The notes beneath the pieces are model-generated. The model did no database searches. It had not been told where the DNA came from and saw only the letters and a program-made list of their open reading frames with translations. The position numbers were made by a program, and so were the translations under genes. From Dichetophora obliterata (taxonomy: Eukaryota > Arthropoda > Insecta > Diptera > Sciomyzidae), in NCBI GenBank assembly GCA_963920525.1, contig OY986439.1:4574501-4638500 (forward strand): DNA of 64,000 bases, given 5' to 3'. Positions 22,769-33,189 of the stretch are shown here, one piece after another (the stretch's first letter is position 1; each line of letters starts with the position of its first letter).

Positions 22769-23358
22769 AAACAATTCAAATAATAGATCACAATTAATTA
22801 ACTAATAAACAATAGCATTTTTTTAAGTGAACTTTTAGTTTAAAACTTCTAGTAAGAACTTCTAGCAACTTATAGTTGTGTTAACAAATAAAAATAATCC
22901 ATCTACTCCAATCAGTACAAAACAGTTTGTGCCATATGCCGCTTACAATTCAGCATTACAATAACATCGCTGACACATTTTCGCCATCGGTTACAAGAAA
23001 AAGCGGTTATGAGACAAAAAAGGGTCTCTATTCGCGTATTTTATCTCTTAAGTTTGTATGTTCCACAAGCAAGTTATCTAGACAAGCAGTTATCTTTTCC
23101 ATTCACGTGCATAGTTTATCTTCTAAGTAATTATTTTGATTTTTCATACATTACGACAATATTTTTCTTAAACGTCCCCGGTGCAAGATAAAAGTTATTT
23201 AGTTCTCTGTATTATATAAAGTTTTGACATGTTTGCTTAGATCTTGCTGTCAATTCATTTATAGTAACTTTTAACTGTCATGATTAAGGACAAAAACCAG
23301 AACACACATGTTGAAATAAATGCTTATCTGACTATACTTCTCTTTATTTTTCTTATAG
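22769..23358. other. Intron sequence up to the Notch acceptor
   Basis: No gene or repeat is recognised. The final bases, a T-rich tract ending CTTATAG (to 23358), form the splice acceptor of the next exon. Confidence 0.6.
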
Positions 23359-23492
23359 ATGCATTTGTCCTGGCGGCTATACAGGCAAAAACTGCGAATC
23401 CAAGTACATACCGTGTGCACCATCACCGTGCCAGCATGGCGGAACGTGTCGTCCATCGAATGGATTAACTTACGAATGCAAGTGCCCACCTG
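23359..23492 (+). CDS. N: Notch exon: end of EGF5 and most of EGF6
   Basis: The exon is bounded by an acceptor (TTATAG) and a donor (GTGAGT) and is 134 bp long. It starts with the last base of a codon and ends with the first base of one. Translated, it reads [19 protein letters not shown] and then the six-cysteine pattern [20 protein letters not shown] up to KCPP. The first part is the end of EGF repeat 5 and the second is EGF repeat 6 of Notch. It matches the fly receptor around its RSNGLSYECKCPKG segment. These repeats belong to the extracellular part of the receptor. Exons for the signal peptide and EGF1-5 must lie upstream, beyond at least 23 kb of intron. The next coding exon is 32 kb downstream, and the phases agree (G joins GC to give Gly). 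A Met in another frame is irrelevant, because this is an internal exon. Confidence 0.96.
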
Positions 23493-24224
23493 GTGAGTAT
23501 TTTTTATCTTTTGCTGCTGTAAGAGTTTATTTGTCTTCACTACACTGCGCGCAACACCAAAAGCAGTACATTTTATAGTGCATGGATCCTTAGTCAGATC
23601 ATCATGGTGTCATGCTTTTTTAGAGCCCTGCTTAAGCAGAAATTCTTGTTAAATTGAGCAATTTTAAGCAACTAATTGTTGTTAATCGTTTAGCAGCAAA
23701 ACACAAAAAAAAATAAAAACAAGCCACTGTTTTTCTTTCGTAATACTAAGCACATATGCATTTCAAGTCCAAGAACTTGTTAGGTTTGAGTGAGCTTATC
23801 AAAAACATTAGCGCTTCGTAACGCAGCCGAACCGGTTAATCACACAGATTTACAGAAACCCGCTTGAGAGTTTATTTAGGAATGTCTAGAACTTATGCGA
23901 TGAAATAGATAATGCATTACTTTTCGTGAAACTTAATTGGAAAAAAATACATTCTTCAGAAAAACTTCTTGGTTACTCTCAACAAATCTTCGGCATTATT
24001 TTCAACTAATAAAAATATTTGTGTACTGCGGTCAAATTATATTACAGCAAATTTAAGTTAAAAAATGTCTTTGCCAACAAGAAAATATTAACAGAGAGAG
24101 AGTCCAACGAAAACAGACAATACATTGACTTCTAGCAAAATAAAAATTTTTCAGCGCATTTTTGTATGATTTACTTCTATTCGAGTAAATTTGGAGTGAA
24201 ATTCGAGTTAAGAAACAGACAAAT
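23493..24224. other. Intron start, nothing recognised
   Basis: There is no supported element between the donor and the inverted repeat beginning at about 24225. Confidence 0.5.
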
Positions 24225-24331
24225 ATTTTCCATTATTTCTGGGCTCCTTATCACGAATCTGGCACCCAAATTTCTCCTTCACGTCAGGATTTTGAGAAAA
24301 CCGTGATTCCAGGTCAAAATATTTTCCTAAG
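24225..24331 (-). pseudogene. Retroelement coding scrap, inverted copy of 25738-25828
   Basis: The minus strand reads LGKYFDLESRFSQNPDVKEK followed by FGCQIRDKEPRN. The + strand at 25738-25828 reads nearly the same peptide (EYFDLELRFSQNPDVMEK). The pattern of a short helix, F..NPDV and an acidic region recalls the segment before the RT of BEL/Pao elements, but this assignment is weak. The fragment is cut at 24331 by the inserted element at 24332-25092. Confidence 0.45.
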
Positions 24332-25092
24332 TCCGCGTTCATAGTAAACGCTTTTAGCTTAGCCGAGAGGTTTAGCTGAAAAACGCTTTGTGTATAATCA
24401 TATGGAAAAAGCTCAAAGTGTTCATAGTGCCAGCAGAAAGATAGCATAAAGCTTATTTTCGAATGCTTTTCAGCGCTTATATCTCCATCTCGCTTGCTCA
24501 CACAGAAAAACAATTTTGTTTTTGTCACAGAAAAATAATTCGGCACTTGTGCATTTATTTTGCCTGTTAACAACATTTTCGTTGATTTTGTTTTATTTTT
24601 TGGATTTATTTGTGCTGAAGTTTTAACTGTTGTGTTGTTGCTGCGTTGTTGTTTCGTTTTGTGGTGCTTTTAAGTTGTATTCACTTGTGTATTCTATCTC
24701 GTTTGTTAACATAGTTTTCGTTGTTCTTGCTTACTTCTTGGGTTTTTTTTGTGCTGAACTTTTCACCGTTGTTATGCTTTGTGTTTTCAAGTTCCTTTGA
24801 ACTTTTGTTTGTTATTGGTTTGATCTTTCATTGGCGATCATCGCGAATCTACATACTCATTAAACAAAAAAAAATCTTTCATTTGCTTTGCAAAACGCAA
24901 TTGAGAGCATTATTTTCTAAAGATACAAATGAAAACAAAGCATATCAGCCACAATCATAAAGCGCGCACTATGAACACCAATAAGCTCAATAAGCTACTT
25001 TATGCAGCGTTGAAAAAGCGTTCACTATGATCAAAAAAAGCTTGACAAAGCAGCTTTATGCATCAGCTTCAGCCAAAGCGTCCACTATGAAC
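24332..25092. mobile_element. DNA element (~760 bp) with CCGCGTTCATAGT ends and subterminal repeats
   Basis: The left end GTCCGCGTTCATAGTAAACG is mirrored by CGTCCACTATGAACGCGG ending near 25092. CCTAA lies outside both ends and may be the target duplication. Further copies of the (A)GCG...CACTATGA motif occur inside the right end (about 24964 and 25015), interspersed with AGCTT/AAGCT words. The interior is non-coding and T/G-rich. The element interrupts the retroelement scrap at 24225-24331. Confidence 0.75.
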
Positions 25093-25737
25093 GCGGCCTA
25101 AAAGACGAACGCGATAATTTTTTATTTGCCTCAGATGTTTGTTATAAATTTATAAATTCTGATTTTCTTTCATACTGCCATCCCCCCCACCCCCGTTTTC
25201 ACCCTTATTTTGAGTTTTTCAAAAATACTAATGTTCAAAAATGTTAATGTTTAGCATAGCTATATTCTGCATACCATTGAAAAATGCAATACAATATGTT
25301 TGCAAAAAATCATCCCCATAAAAAACCATATAGGGTCTTTCAACAACAAAATTACCCTGGACCCCTAGACTCACTAAATACAAAATTAATTTTTTTTCAC
25401 TGATATGATGTCAACTGTTGATATATGGACAAATAATACCAAAATACATGCAATATAAAATAGCAACCGATATGTCTGCAAAGTTTTTTCTCTACTGGTA
25501 TCCTTGGGGCTTTGTGGATCCCCATAAAAAATAAATAGTACTTTTCTTATTTTTTTTTAAAAAAAAGATCAAAGAACCAAGGCATAGGGAAAGGAAAGGG
25601 ATAGATTTATTTAGAGAATTGATTGTAACCATACGTGAATTATTGATTAGGCGAAACAACAGTGACAGACAATTTGAATTGCTTTTAACCGAGGCTAATG
25701 TTATGCCTTAACCTCGGCAAGCATTTCCAGCCCTTAG
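25093..25737. other. Intron sequence, nothing recognised
   Basis: The first 20-30 bases may continue the interrupted retroelement scrap. A C-run (about 25184-25195) and AT-rich sequence follow. No gene is supported. Confidence 0.4.
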
Positions 25738-25828
25738 TTTTTCCTGGAATATTTTGACTTGGAATTGCGGTTTTCTCAAAATCCTGACGTGATGGAGAAA
25801 TTTGTGTACCATATTCGTGACTAGGAGC
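25738..25828 (+). pseudogene. Retroelement coding scrap, inverted copy of 24225-24331
   Basis: The + strand reads FLEYFDLELRFSQNPDVMEK and then FVYHIRD before a stop. It is the inverted counterpart of the minus-strand scrap 1.4 kb upstream. It sits directly before the RT pseudogene but need not be part of it. Confidence 0.45.
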
Positions 25829-25854
25829 TCTGAAGGAATTGAAAACTTTCTGCA

Positions 25855-27457
25855 ATGCAGGAGATATACTTTCGAACGGGAGCAGTTAAAAGGGTCCTTA
25901 CAAATCTCAACGTAAACAAAGCCTCTGGTCCTGACGGCATACCGTCAATTGTGCTTAAAATATGTGCTTCTTCGCCTTTTGCAACCTTTTCAACATCTCC
26001 TAAAGAACAGGAATATTTCCATCTTGTTGGAAGGTGGCAAATGTCCAGCCGGTACCTAAATAGGGTGATGCCACGAACCCTGCAAACTACCGACCCATTG
26101 CTATATGCTCTACGCTTTCCAAAGTTATGAAAAGCTTAATAAACTTCAACGTTGTGAACTATCTGGAGCGCAACCAACTGCTCAGTGACCGTCAATATGG
26201 TTTCCGTAGGCTCGCTGTACTGGTGATCTTATGGCGTTCTTAACCGAAGAATGGAATAAATGCGTTCACATTTTCGGCGAGAGCATGGTTGTTGCTCTTG
26301 ATATTTCTAAAGCGTTCGACCGATTGTGGCATAAAGCGCTCGTGTCAAAACTTGTTGCATATGGTTTTGGTGGTAGCTTTCCTCGATGGAGCTTGTGTTT
26401 CCTCAAGGACAGAACGATTCGAGTCGTAGTGGACGGTATTTCGTCCGAGGAGCACGCCTTAAGGCAGGAATACCGCAGGGTTCTGTTCTATCGCCAACCT
26501 TGTTATCGTCGTTGACGCATAACCAAATACTTTCGTTTGCGGACGACAGCAGCATTTGTCATTCATATTCATCGCCCAAGCTCTATGAAGATTGCGAGAA
26601 AAAGGCAAAATATGAATGACAAGCTCCTAAATTATCTACCAAAAATCTCCGAGTGGGGTCTTGCTAACAGAGTAGAGTTCAATGCAAGCAAGACTTAGTG
26701 CTGCCTGTTAACCCACAAGTGGATGGATTGCCCCTTAGCACACCTCAATATGAATGGTGTGGATCTTGTGGAATCCGCTGCTCCTGACGTTCTGGGCATA
26801 TCGATCAAATCTGATCTTCGTTGGAATGATCATATTTTCGATGTGTCGAAAGAAGCGGGCAAGTGCCTAGGTTTTTTAAAACGGTGCAAAAAATAGTTCA
26901 CCTTAGCTGATCATGATCTACACCTCATATATTAGACCGAAAATGGAGTATAATTCGCATATTTGGGCAAGGGCTTCAAGACCTTATTCGGAGCTTCTGG
27001 ATCGAATTCAACATTGTACGATATATTTGTTAGGTGATGAAAGCATTTCATCCTCTCTCAATTCACTTGGGCATCAACGTAATATTGGTTGCGCCTAAGC
27101 CTTCTGCATAGGTATTACCATGGGTGTTCAATGGAGATACATGGCCAGACGAAACCAGCTCGTAAGTTTCCCAGGTCCACTCGGGCAGCTGTCCAAGCCC
27201 ACCCCTTTACCATTGCATGGATGTTCAATAGAACCTCACATTACCGTGATAATTCGTTCTTTAGTCGCATGGTTAAGTTGTGGAATAGTCTCCCTGCGAG
27301 CGTGTTTCCCGGCAGTTTTGAGCTGTGCAAATTTAAAACAAATATTCACCGACACTACTCCATCTATCCACCCTCCAACTTACTATCACCATCTTCCGAA
27401 TCAACACAATACTTACGCATTTATAGGGGGCATCCCCTAAGCTTTGGTTCAGTCTAA
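25855..27457 (+). pseudogene. Non-LTR retrotransposon reverse transcriptase pseudogene
   Basis: The reverse-transcriptase blocks are in correct order but spread over three frames. They are NVNKASGPDGIPSIVLK (25900s), ANYRPIAICSTLSKVMESL (26090s), DRQYGFR (26185), VVALDISKAFDRLWHKAL (first catalytic Asp, 26290), AGIPQGSVLSPT (26465), and SFADDSSICHSYSS, the second catalytic pair (26535). The thumb follows (WNDHIFDVSKEAGKCLGFLK, then YIRPKMEYNSHIWA). The typical end is RMVKLWNSLPASVFPGSFEL (27270s). Several frameshifts and stops occur, including a deletion just before the FADD block. The endonuclease half is missing. The AT-rich end and AATAAAG near 27545 may be the 3' UTR. It is a decayed 5'-truncated copy from the Jockey/CR1-type group of non-LTR elements. 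Confidence 0.9.
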
Positions 27458-27560
27458 AAAAAAACAGTTATCGGTTTTTTACTCTCATTTTGGCTGTCGT
27501 ACTGTGGAAAATTTTCTTTTTTGTCTTCTTCCCTATCTGTCGACAATAAAGCTATAAAAA

Positions 27561-30385
27561 GGGCGGTATTGGTACTATTGGCTGGAAAAAAATACAAAGT
27601 CTGACAAGTAAAAAGTAAAAAATATTTTGAAGGCAGTAATGCATGTTGCCAACCGAAAGAGCTTTTAACACCAGTCTAGAATCTTACATATTTGTTTTCC
27701 TTTACAAATATGTACCCACTGTTGTCCACTACCTTGATATTTACTTTATATGATTACATTTTTTTGTGTTGCAACTGTTGCAATGTCGATCGTGGCTGCC
27801 TGACGAGCTAATCGTTGGAACAACAACATTTCATCATTCATCATAAGCCGGGAATCGAAATCTAGACATCATTAAATCACAAAATGAAGTCAGCGAGCGC
27901 TGACTAAAGACTTCTAAACCTGAATTGCGCATTCGCTCGCTCAGCGTGACCTCCTTAGGGCGTAACTGTGGTGGGACCCAGCGAGTCAAGCACCCAGCAT
28001 TCATCATTATTTATACATTATTGGAGAGTTTTGTGCTCACTTTGTCAATTCCTCTTTTCCTCTCTTAGTTTTTTCGAACTCTCGCGGACCATCGTGTGCA
28101 ATTATGGAATATTGTGTGACTTAAGGAGGCTGGCTGCCACCGACAAACACTTCTCATGCCTTGCGTCTAATCACCGCGTATCCAAGTAAATTTATTATTT
28201 TCGACGTCTTGTTGGCGACTTTCTGTGGGAGTTCGTTCTTAGCTCCTGTGTGCGGCTTGTAAAAAATGGCAGGAAGAGCGATTGATTAACTCATCCCGCA
28301 GCTATCACATTCAAGCAATTTAAGATCAATTTTAGGTTCAAACAAGTTTCTCTCTCTCTCTCTCTCTCTCTTTGCTCTTGTCCTCACCGCAAAAAGAAAT
28401 TTGCAATTGTGGAAATTTAGAAATTAGTCGTAATGCAAAAAAAAAGTAGTAAAAACTGTGTGCAATGAACACATTAGATCATGCTCTTTCACTTCTTCTT
28501 CGTCATACGACACAACCAAGCCGCTGCAAGAAACTGAAAACTGCATTCCGTTCTTTTGCTGTTTTGAGACTCTGATGCTTGTTTATTCCACATAAAAACC
28601 CAAAAATTAACATATTTTCTTGGCTCAATACATAGCCAAGGCATTTGTATGCCTTCATTGCATTGCTTGGTTCCCAAGTGATCGTGCGTTGCTTCGTCGC
28701 GGACTATTGGTCCACTAAGTTTGTTTTTTTTTTAACTCTCCAAAATCGTGATGCCCTTTTCACGTGCTGCTTTCGAACATTATCTAAAAATACTTTCGAC
28801 ATAAAATTTAAATTTTTCGCAATTTCGCACACAAAAATGTTTTTATGAAGTAAAAAAATTATCCTCCGGCGGCGGCGTTGTTACTCTTTGACGTCGTCGA
28901 TGTTACTCAGCCAGCGATCAGTCAGTTTAACTTGGCTTAAAGTTAATGTAAAGTTTGGTCCATTACAACGTACTGTACGATGACTGCGGCGCGTGATGTC
29001 CAGAGGCTGTTAGCGCTGTCAGACGCCTGTGTTACATGAGTTTGGCTCTGACTTAGTACTAGTTGCCGATTAAAGACTTGATTGTAAAATGAAAACTATA
29101 AATCGATATAAAGTTTAAAGACTGCTTTTGACAACTTGACTTGAGTTGCTGCATCTATCCACCAGCAGGATTGCAGGAGGTGGACTTTTGTTCGACTGTT
29201 AGACAAATTATCTAACCTGCAGCGCAATTGGAATGAGTTCGTTTGCAGGACTGACAGTATTTCATGATTATAAACAGTAACAACGCCAGCTCGTTACAGA
29301 CCACAATTATTGCGAGAACGGGTTAACACATAGACTTTCGTAAATAAATGAATAGTATTTTATAAAAATGTCTGTATCTACTTTAAAAATCAACACAAAA
29401 TAACGATATTTTAAAAATAAACACAAAAGTAACGAAGCCTGTAGGATATGAAAGCCAAATATTGACGATATTTGACATATGAAACAAATCTGTAAATACA
29501 TACATAAATTTATTTGAATCATTAATAGAAACAATTGATTTTTTTCGGACCTCTCGAAAAATGACTACAACTTCAAAAAATCGAATTTATTAAAAAAAGA
29601 ATAATTAGGGTATTCACATTCATATGTCTTAAGTTGAAATCGCAGAAATATACAACTAGTGTGAACAACCCCTCATAATTTATTGTGTTATGTGAACTCT
29701 CAATCAGTTGATACAAATCTAGCAAAAATAAATATTCATATCATATTTGGCATATAATAGATAAATATATGGCAAAAGAAAGCAAAAAAGATAAAATAAT
29801 AGCCGTTTTGTGCGAAAACATATTTTGGACGAATTTGTTTGATAACGACACTACTATGTACATAGTTTTCAGAGTTAAAATATTTGAGTACTTTTTTATA
29901 TGAAGGCAACAACAAAATTTTTAAACCATTCTACAATTTTAAAAAAAAATATGACATGACAGCACACCTTGTGAATACTCTAAATACTTAAATCGACGAA
30001 AAAAGAAAGTGAATCATGCAGATTTCACTAACTGCATCACTTTTTTTTTTGTCTTATGGATTTCATTTCTTACGCTTTTTTGGTGCCATTACCACACATA
30101 TGGTACATTCTGTCAATAAACTACAGAGGATAGATCATTAAAAAAGCCCGCTGGAAAGGACTGGTGCAAAATCCATAAGTTTTTTCACAAATTTGGTACT
30201 TCGCATGTGATAAGGAGGCGTGGCAGGTATAGAAAAGTATATATATATATATATTTGATCAGCATCACATTCTGAGTCGATTACATAATCGTCGATTACA
30301 AAGCGTCTGTTCGTGTGATCATAATGTCAGCCATAATTTTATAGACATTGTCACAACCAGAGTAAAACAAAATCTTTTTTAGCTA
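27561..30385. other. Intron sequence with simple repeats and two higher-GC stretches
   Basis: A (TC)n run lies at about 28349-28371 and an (AT)n run at about 30238-30255. The segments 27880-27990 and 28860-29050 are noticeably richer in CG (for example GGCGGCGGCG near 28869) than the surrounding intron. They could be regulatory, but I see no defined motif. No coding region is supported. Confidence 0.4.
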
Positions 30386-30690
30386 AAGCCAAACAGCGGC
30401 CGAACAAGGCCTTATTTTAAATATTGTTCTCCATACAAGGCCGTTCAAGGGTCGTTTGCAGGACTTTTGGGCCAAACAGCGGCCGTTCAAAGGCCGTTTT
30501 TAAATAGTATCGAATATCGACTGTACAACTTAATTAAGGCCTTGTATGGCCGTTGTTCGACCCAACTTTCAGCCGCTAGGCTTTTTGGATTATTTTTAGG
30601 CCATGTTCGGCCCTTGTATGACAGTGTGGCCCATGTTCGGCCCTTGTACGGCTGTGCGGCCCATGTCCGACCGCTGATCGACCGCTAATA
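30386..30690. repeat. GGCCGTTC-rich direct/inverted repeat cluster
   Basis: The phrase GCCAAACAGCGGCCG occurs twice (about 30388 and 30473). GGCCNTGTTCGGCCC/GGCCCATGTNCG occurs three times (about 30599, 30628 and 30658), and inverted AAGGCCGTT/GGCCTTG words fill the space between. GC content is far above the surroundings. It may be a subterminal repeat zone of an unknown DNA element. Its right edge nearly touches the mariner at 30718. Confidence 0.7.
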
Positions 30691-30929
30691 TTTTTACTCG
30701 GGGAAGTTTAATATATACCAAGTTGTTCAATAAGTTTCGAAAAACACACATAGATGGCGGTAGTACGTCCGCCATTTTATTTTTTAAAAATGGTACTTAT
30801 TTCGAATTATGGAAAATTGAAGTATTTTTCGTATCTCCAGTATTTTTTTAAAATGCTTTTTAAATTTAAATCAAAGTGCAGTGCTTGAATTTCTATTTTT
30901 GAAAGGTGTACAAGCAAAAGAAATTTATG

Positions 30930-31850
30930 AACAACTATTCTAAGTGTAGAAGGACTCTACACCTTCACTTGCAACAGTGTACAACTGGGTTGCTGAGTTT
31001 AAACGTGGTCGTACAAGTCTTGAAAACGATCCACATCAAGGACGTTCAAAAAGTGCATAAACACCAGAAACCATAGAAAAATTACAGGAAATGGGTTTGG
31101 AAGATCGTCGATTGATTGAGAGATATTTATTAGAAGCCGTAGACATCTCAATAGGCAGTGTGAGTCATATTTTAAATGAAGTTTTGGGTTTCAAAAAGGT
31201 GTGTTCACAATGAGTGCCGCATTCGCTAACAATGGAAAAAAAACATTCGAATGAGACTTTCTCAGCAACATTTGAAGCGTTTTAAAAATAATGAAAAGGA
31301 TTTTGTACGTTGATTCATCACTATGGATCAGACATGGGTTACCATCATGATCCTGAACCAAAACAAGAAGCTAAAGAGTGGTGTGAACCTGGTACTTCAA
31401 CTCATAAGCCAGTTCGTGTTCAAAAATCTGCAAAGAAGGTTATGACATCAGTTTTTTGAATGCAAAAAGATTACATTGGTAGATTATCCCAAACTGAAAA
31501 AACAAATAATTTTGAATATTATTGCAACCTCTTTGATCAGCTCGACACAAAGGTTCGTGAAAAAAGACCCGGTTTGCAGAAGAAAAAAGTAATTTTTCAT
31601 CAGGAGAATGCACCTGCTAACAAAAGTAAAAAAAAACATCGCTTAAAACAAAAATTAAAATACGAATCCCTATTTGCCAAAACTAGCTCCCTCTGACTTC
31701 TGACTGTTCTCAAATCTCAAAAAATGAATGCTTTAGAACGATTTTTATCAAACGAAGAGGTGATATAAGCGCCAGAAGGGTATTTTGGAGATCTTCCGAA
31801 AGACCAATACAGCAATGGGATTCATAAATTGGAGGAATATACAAAATAAT
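30930..31850 (+). pseudogene. mariner-like transposase pseudogene
   Basis: The recognisable pieces, in several frames with many stops, are LATVYNWVAEFKRGRTSLEN (the HTH region of mariner), ETIEKLQEMGLEDRRL, a helix ending SVSHILNEVLGFKKV, EAKEWCEPGTSTHKPVR, FCNLFDQLD-type text around 31520-31550, and PKLAPSDF near 31678 (third catalytic block). The second catalytic block (HQENAPAN) has Glu in place of Asp. The gene is clearly dead and much older than the mariner at 13155-14438. Confidence 0.85.
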
Positions 31851-31904
31851 AAAAAGCATTTCAAGCCGTAATATCAGCCAGGTTTTAATGATTCCTTTTT
31901 AAAT

Positions 31905-33110
31905 TAATTCCATCTCAATACACATTTCCTTGGAATGGAATTGACGATTTATTTCCAATTCCATTTCTGAGAAACGAAAGTGTTGAAATACCAATTGCAA
32001 TTCCTGTGATGTAATTGACAATTTTTTCCAATTCCGTTCCAAGGATTTGAGATGTTTAGTTACCAATTACAATTCCTGTAATGGAATTGACGATTTTTTT
32101 AAAAATTTCATTCCTAAGGAATTGAGGTGTTCAATTAACAATTACAATTCCTGTAATGGAATTGACGATTTTTTTAAATTTCATTCTTGTGGAATTTAGA
32201 TGTCCAATTACCAATTACAATTTCTGTAATGGAATTGACAATTTTTTCCTATTTCATTGCAAGAAATTGAGGTGCTCAATTACCACTTACAATTCCTGTA
32301 ATGGAATTGACGCTTTATTTCCAATTCCATTTCTGTAAAAGTAAAGTGTTCAAATAACAATTACAATTCCTGTAATGGAATTGACAATTTTTTAATTTTA
32401 TTCCAAGGATTGGAGGTGTTCAGTTGCCAATTACAATTCCTGTAATAGAATTGACGATTTTTTTAAAATTCCATTCCTAAGGAATTGAGGTGTTAAATTA
32501 ACAATTACAATTCCTGTAAAGAAATTGACAATTTTTTCCCATTCCATTCCAAGGAATTGAGGAGCTCAATTACCAATTACAATTCCTGTAATGGAATTGA
32601 CAGTATTTTCAAAGGTCCATTCCAAGGAATTGAGGTGTTCAATTACCAATTACAATTCCTGTAATGGAATAGACGATTTATTTCCAATTCCATTTCTAAG
32701 AAAGTAAAGTGTTCAAATAACAATTACAATTCCTGTAATGGAATTGACAATTTTTTCAATTTTATTTCAAGGATTTGAGGTGTTCAGTTCCCAATTACAA
32801 TTGCTGCAATGGAATTGACGATTTTTTAAAAATTCCATTCCTGAGGAATTGAGATTTTCAATTACCAATTACAATTCCTTTAATGAAATCGACAATTTTT
32901 CCCATTCCATTATAAGGAATTGAGGTGCTAATTACCAATTACAATTCCTGTAATGGAATAGACAATATTTTTTTAAGTCCATTCTAAAGAATTGAGGTGT
33001 TCAATTACCAATTATAATTCCTGTAATGGAAATAACTTTTTTAATTAAATTCCTGAGGAATTGCGAGGATCAATTACCAATTCCTTATTCCAAGGAATTG
33101 GAATTGAATT
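31905..33110. repeat. Tandem array, ~16 units of 70-75 bp (mean ~73)
   Basis: The core CAATTCCTGTAATGGAATTG, itself an inverted repeat, starts at 31998, 32070, 32145, 32218, 32290, 32364, 32434, 32508, 32580, 32653, 32727, 32798, 32872, 32942 and about 33015. A first degenerate unit lies near 31924. Each unit adds a T-run and a second partial palindrome (ATTCC..AAGGAATTGAGGTGTT). The units differ by scattered substitutions and indels. There are no spacer/repeat blocks of the CRISPR type. Confidence 0.95.
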
Positions 33111-33189
33111 GTAATAAGTACTTTTTGACCCAGCTCTGCATAAAATCATGCTTTTTATTTCTCTTCTAGAAACTTATTGAACAACCTGG

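Larger units (their letters stand above)
30718..33189 (+). mobile_element. Old mariner-like transposon containing a minisatellite
   Basis: The left end CCAAGTTGTTCAATAAGTTT (30718, preceded by TA) is mirrored by GAAACTTATTGAACAACCTGG ending at 33189, with one mismatch in the first 18 bp. The flank on the right is CA instead of TA. A decayed transposase occupies about 30900-31850. The tandem array at 31905-33110 sits between it and the right end, which expands the element to 2.47 kb from the usual 1.3 kb. Confidence 0.88.

Noticed and set aside
31905..33110. CRISPR array
   Set aside because: The whole 73-bp unit repeats with gradual divergence. There are no constant repeats separated by unique spacers, and the genome is eukaryotic.
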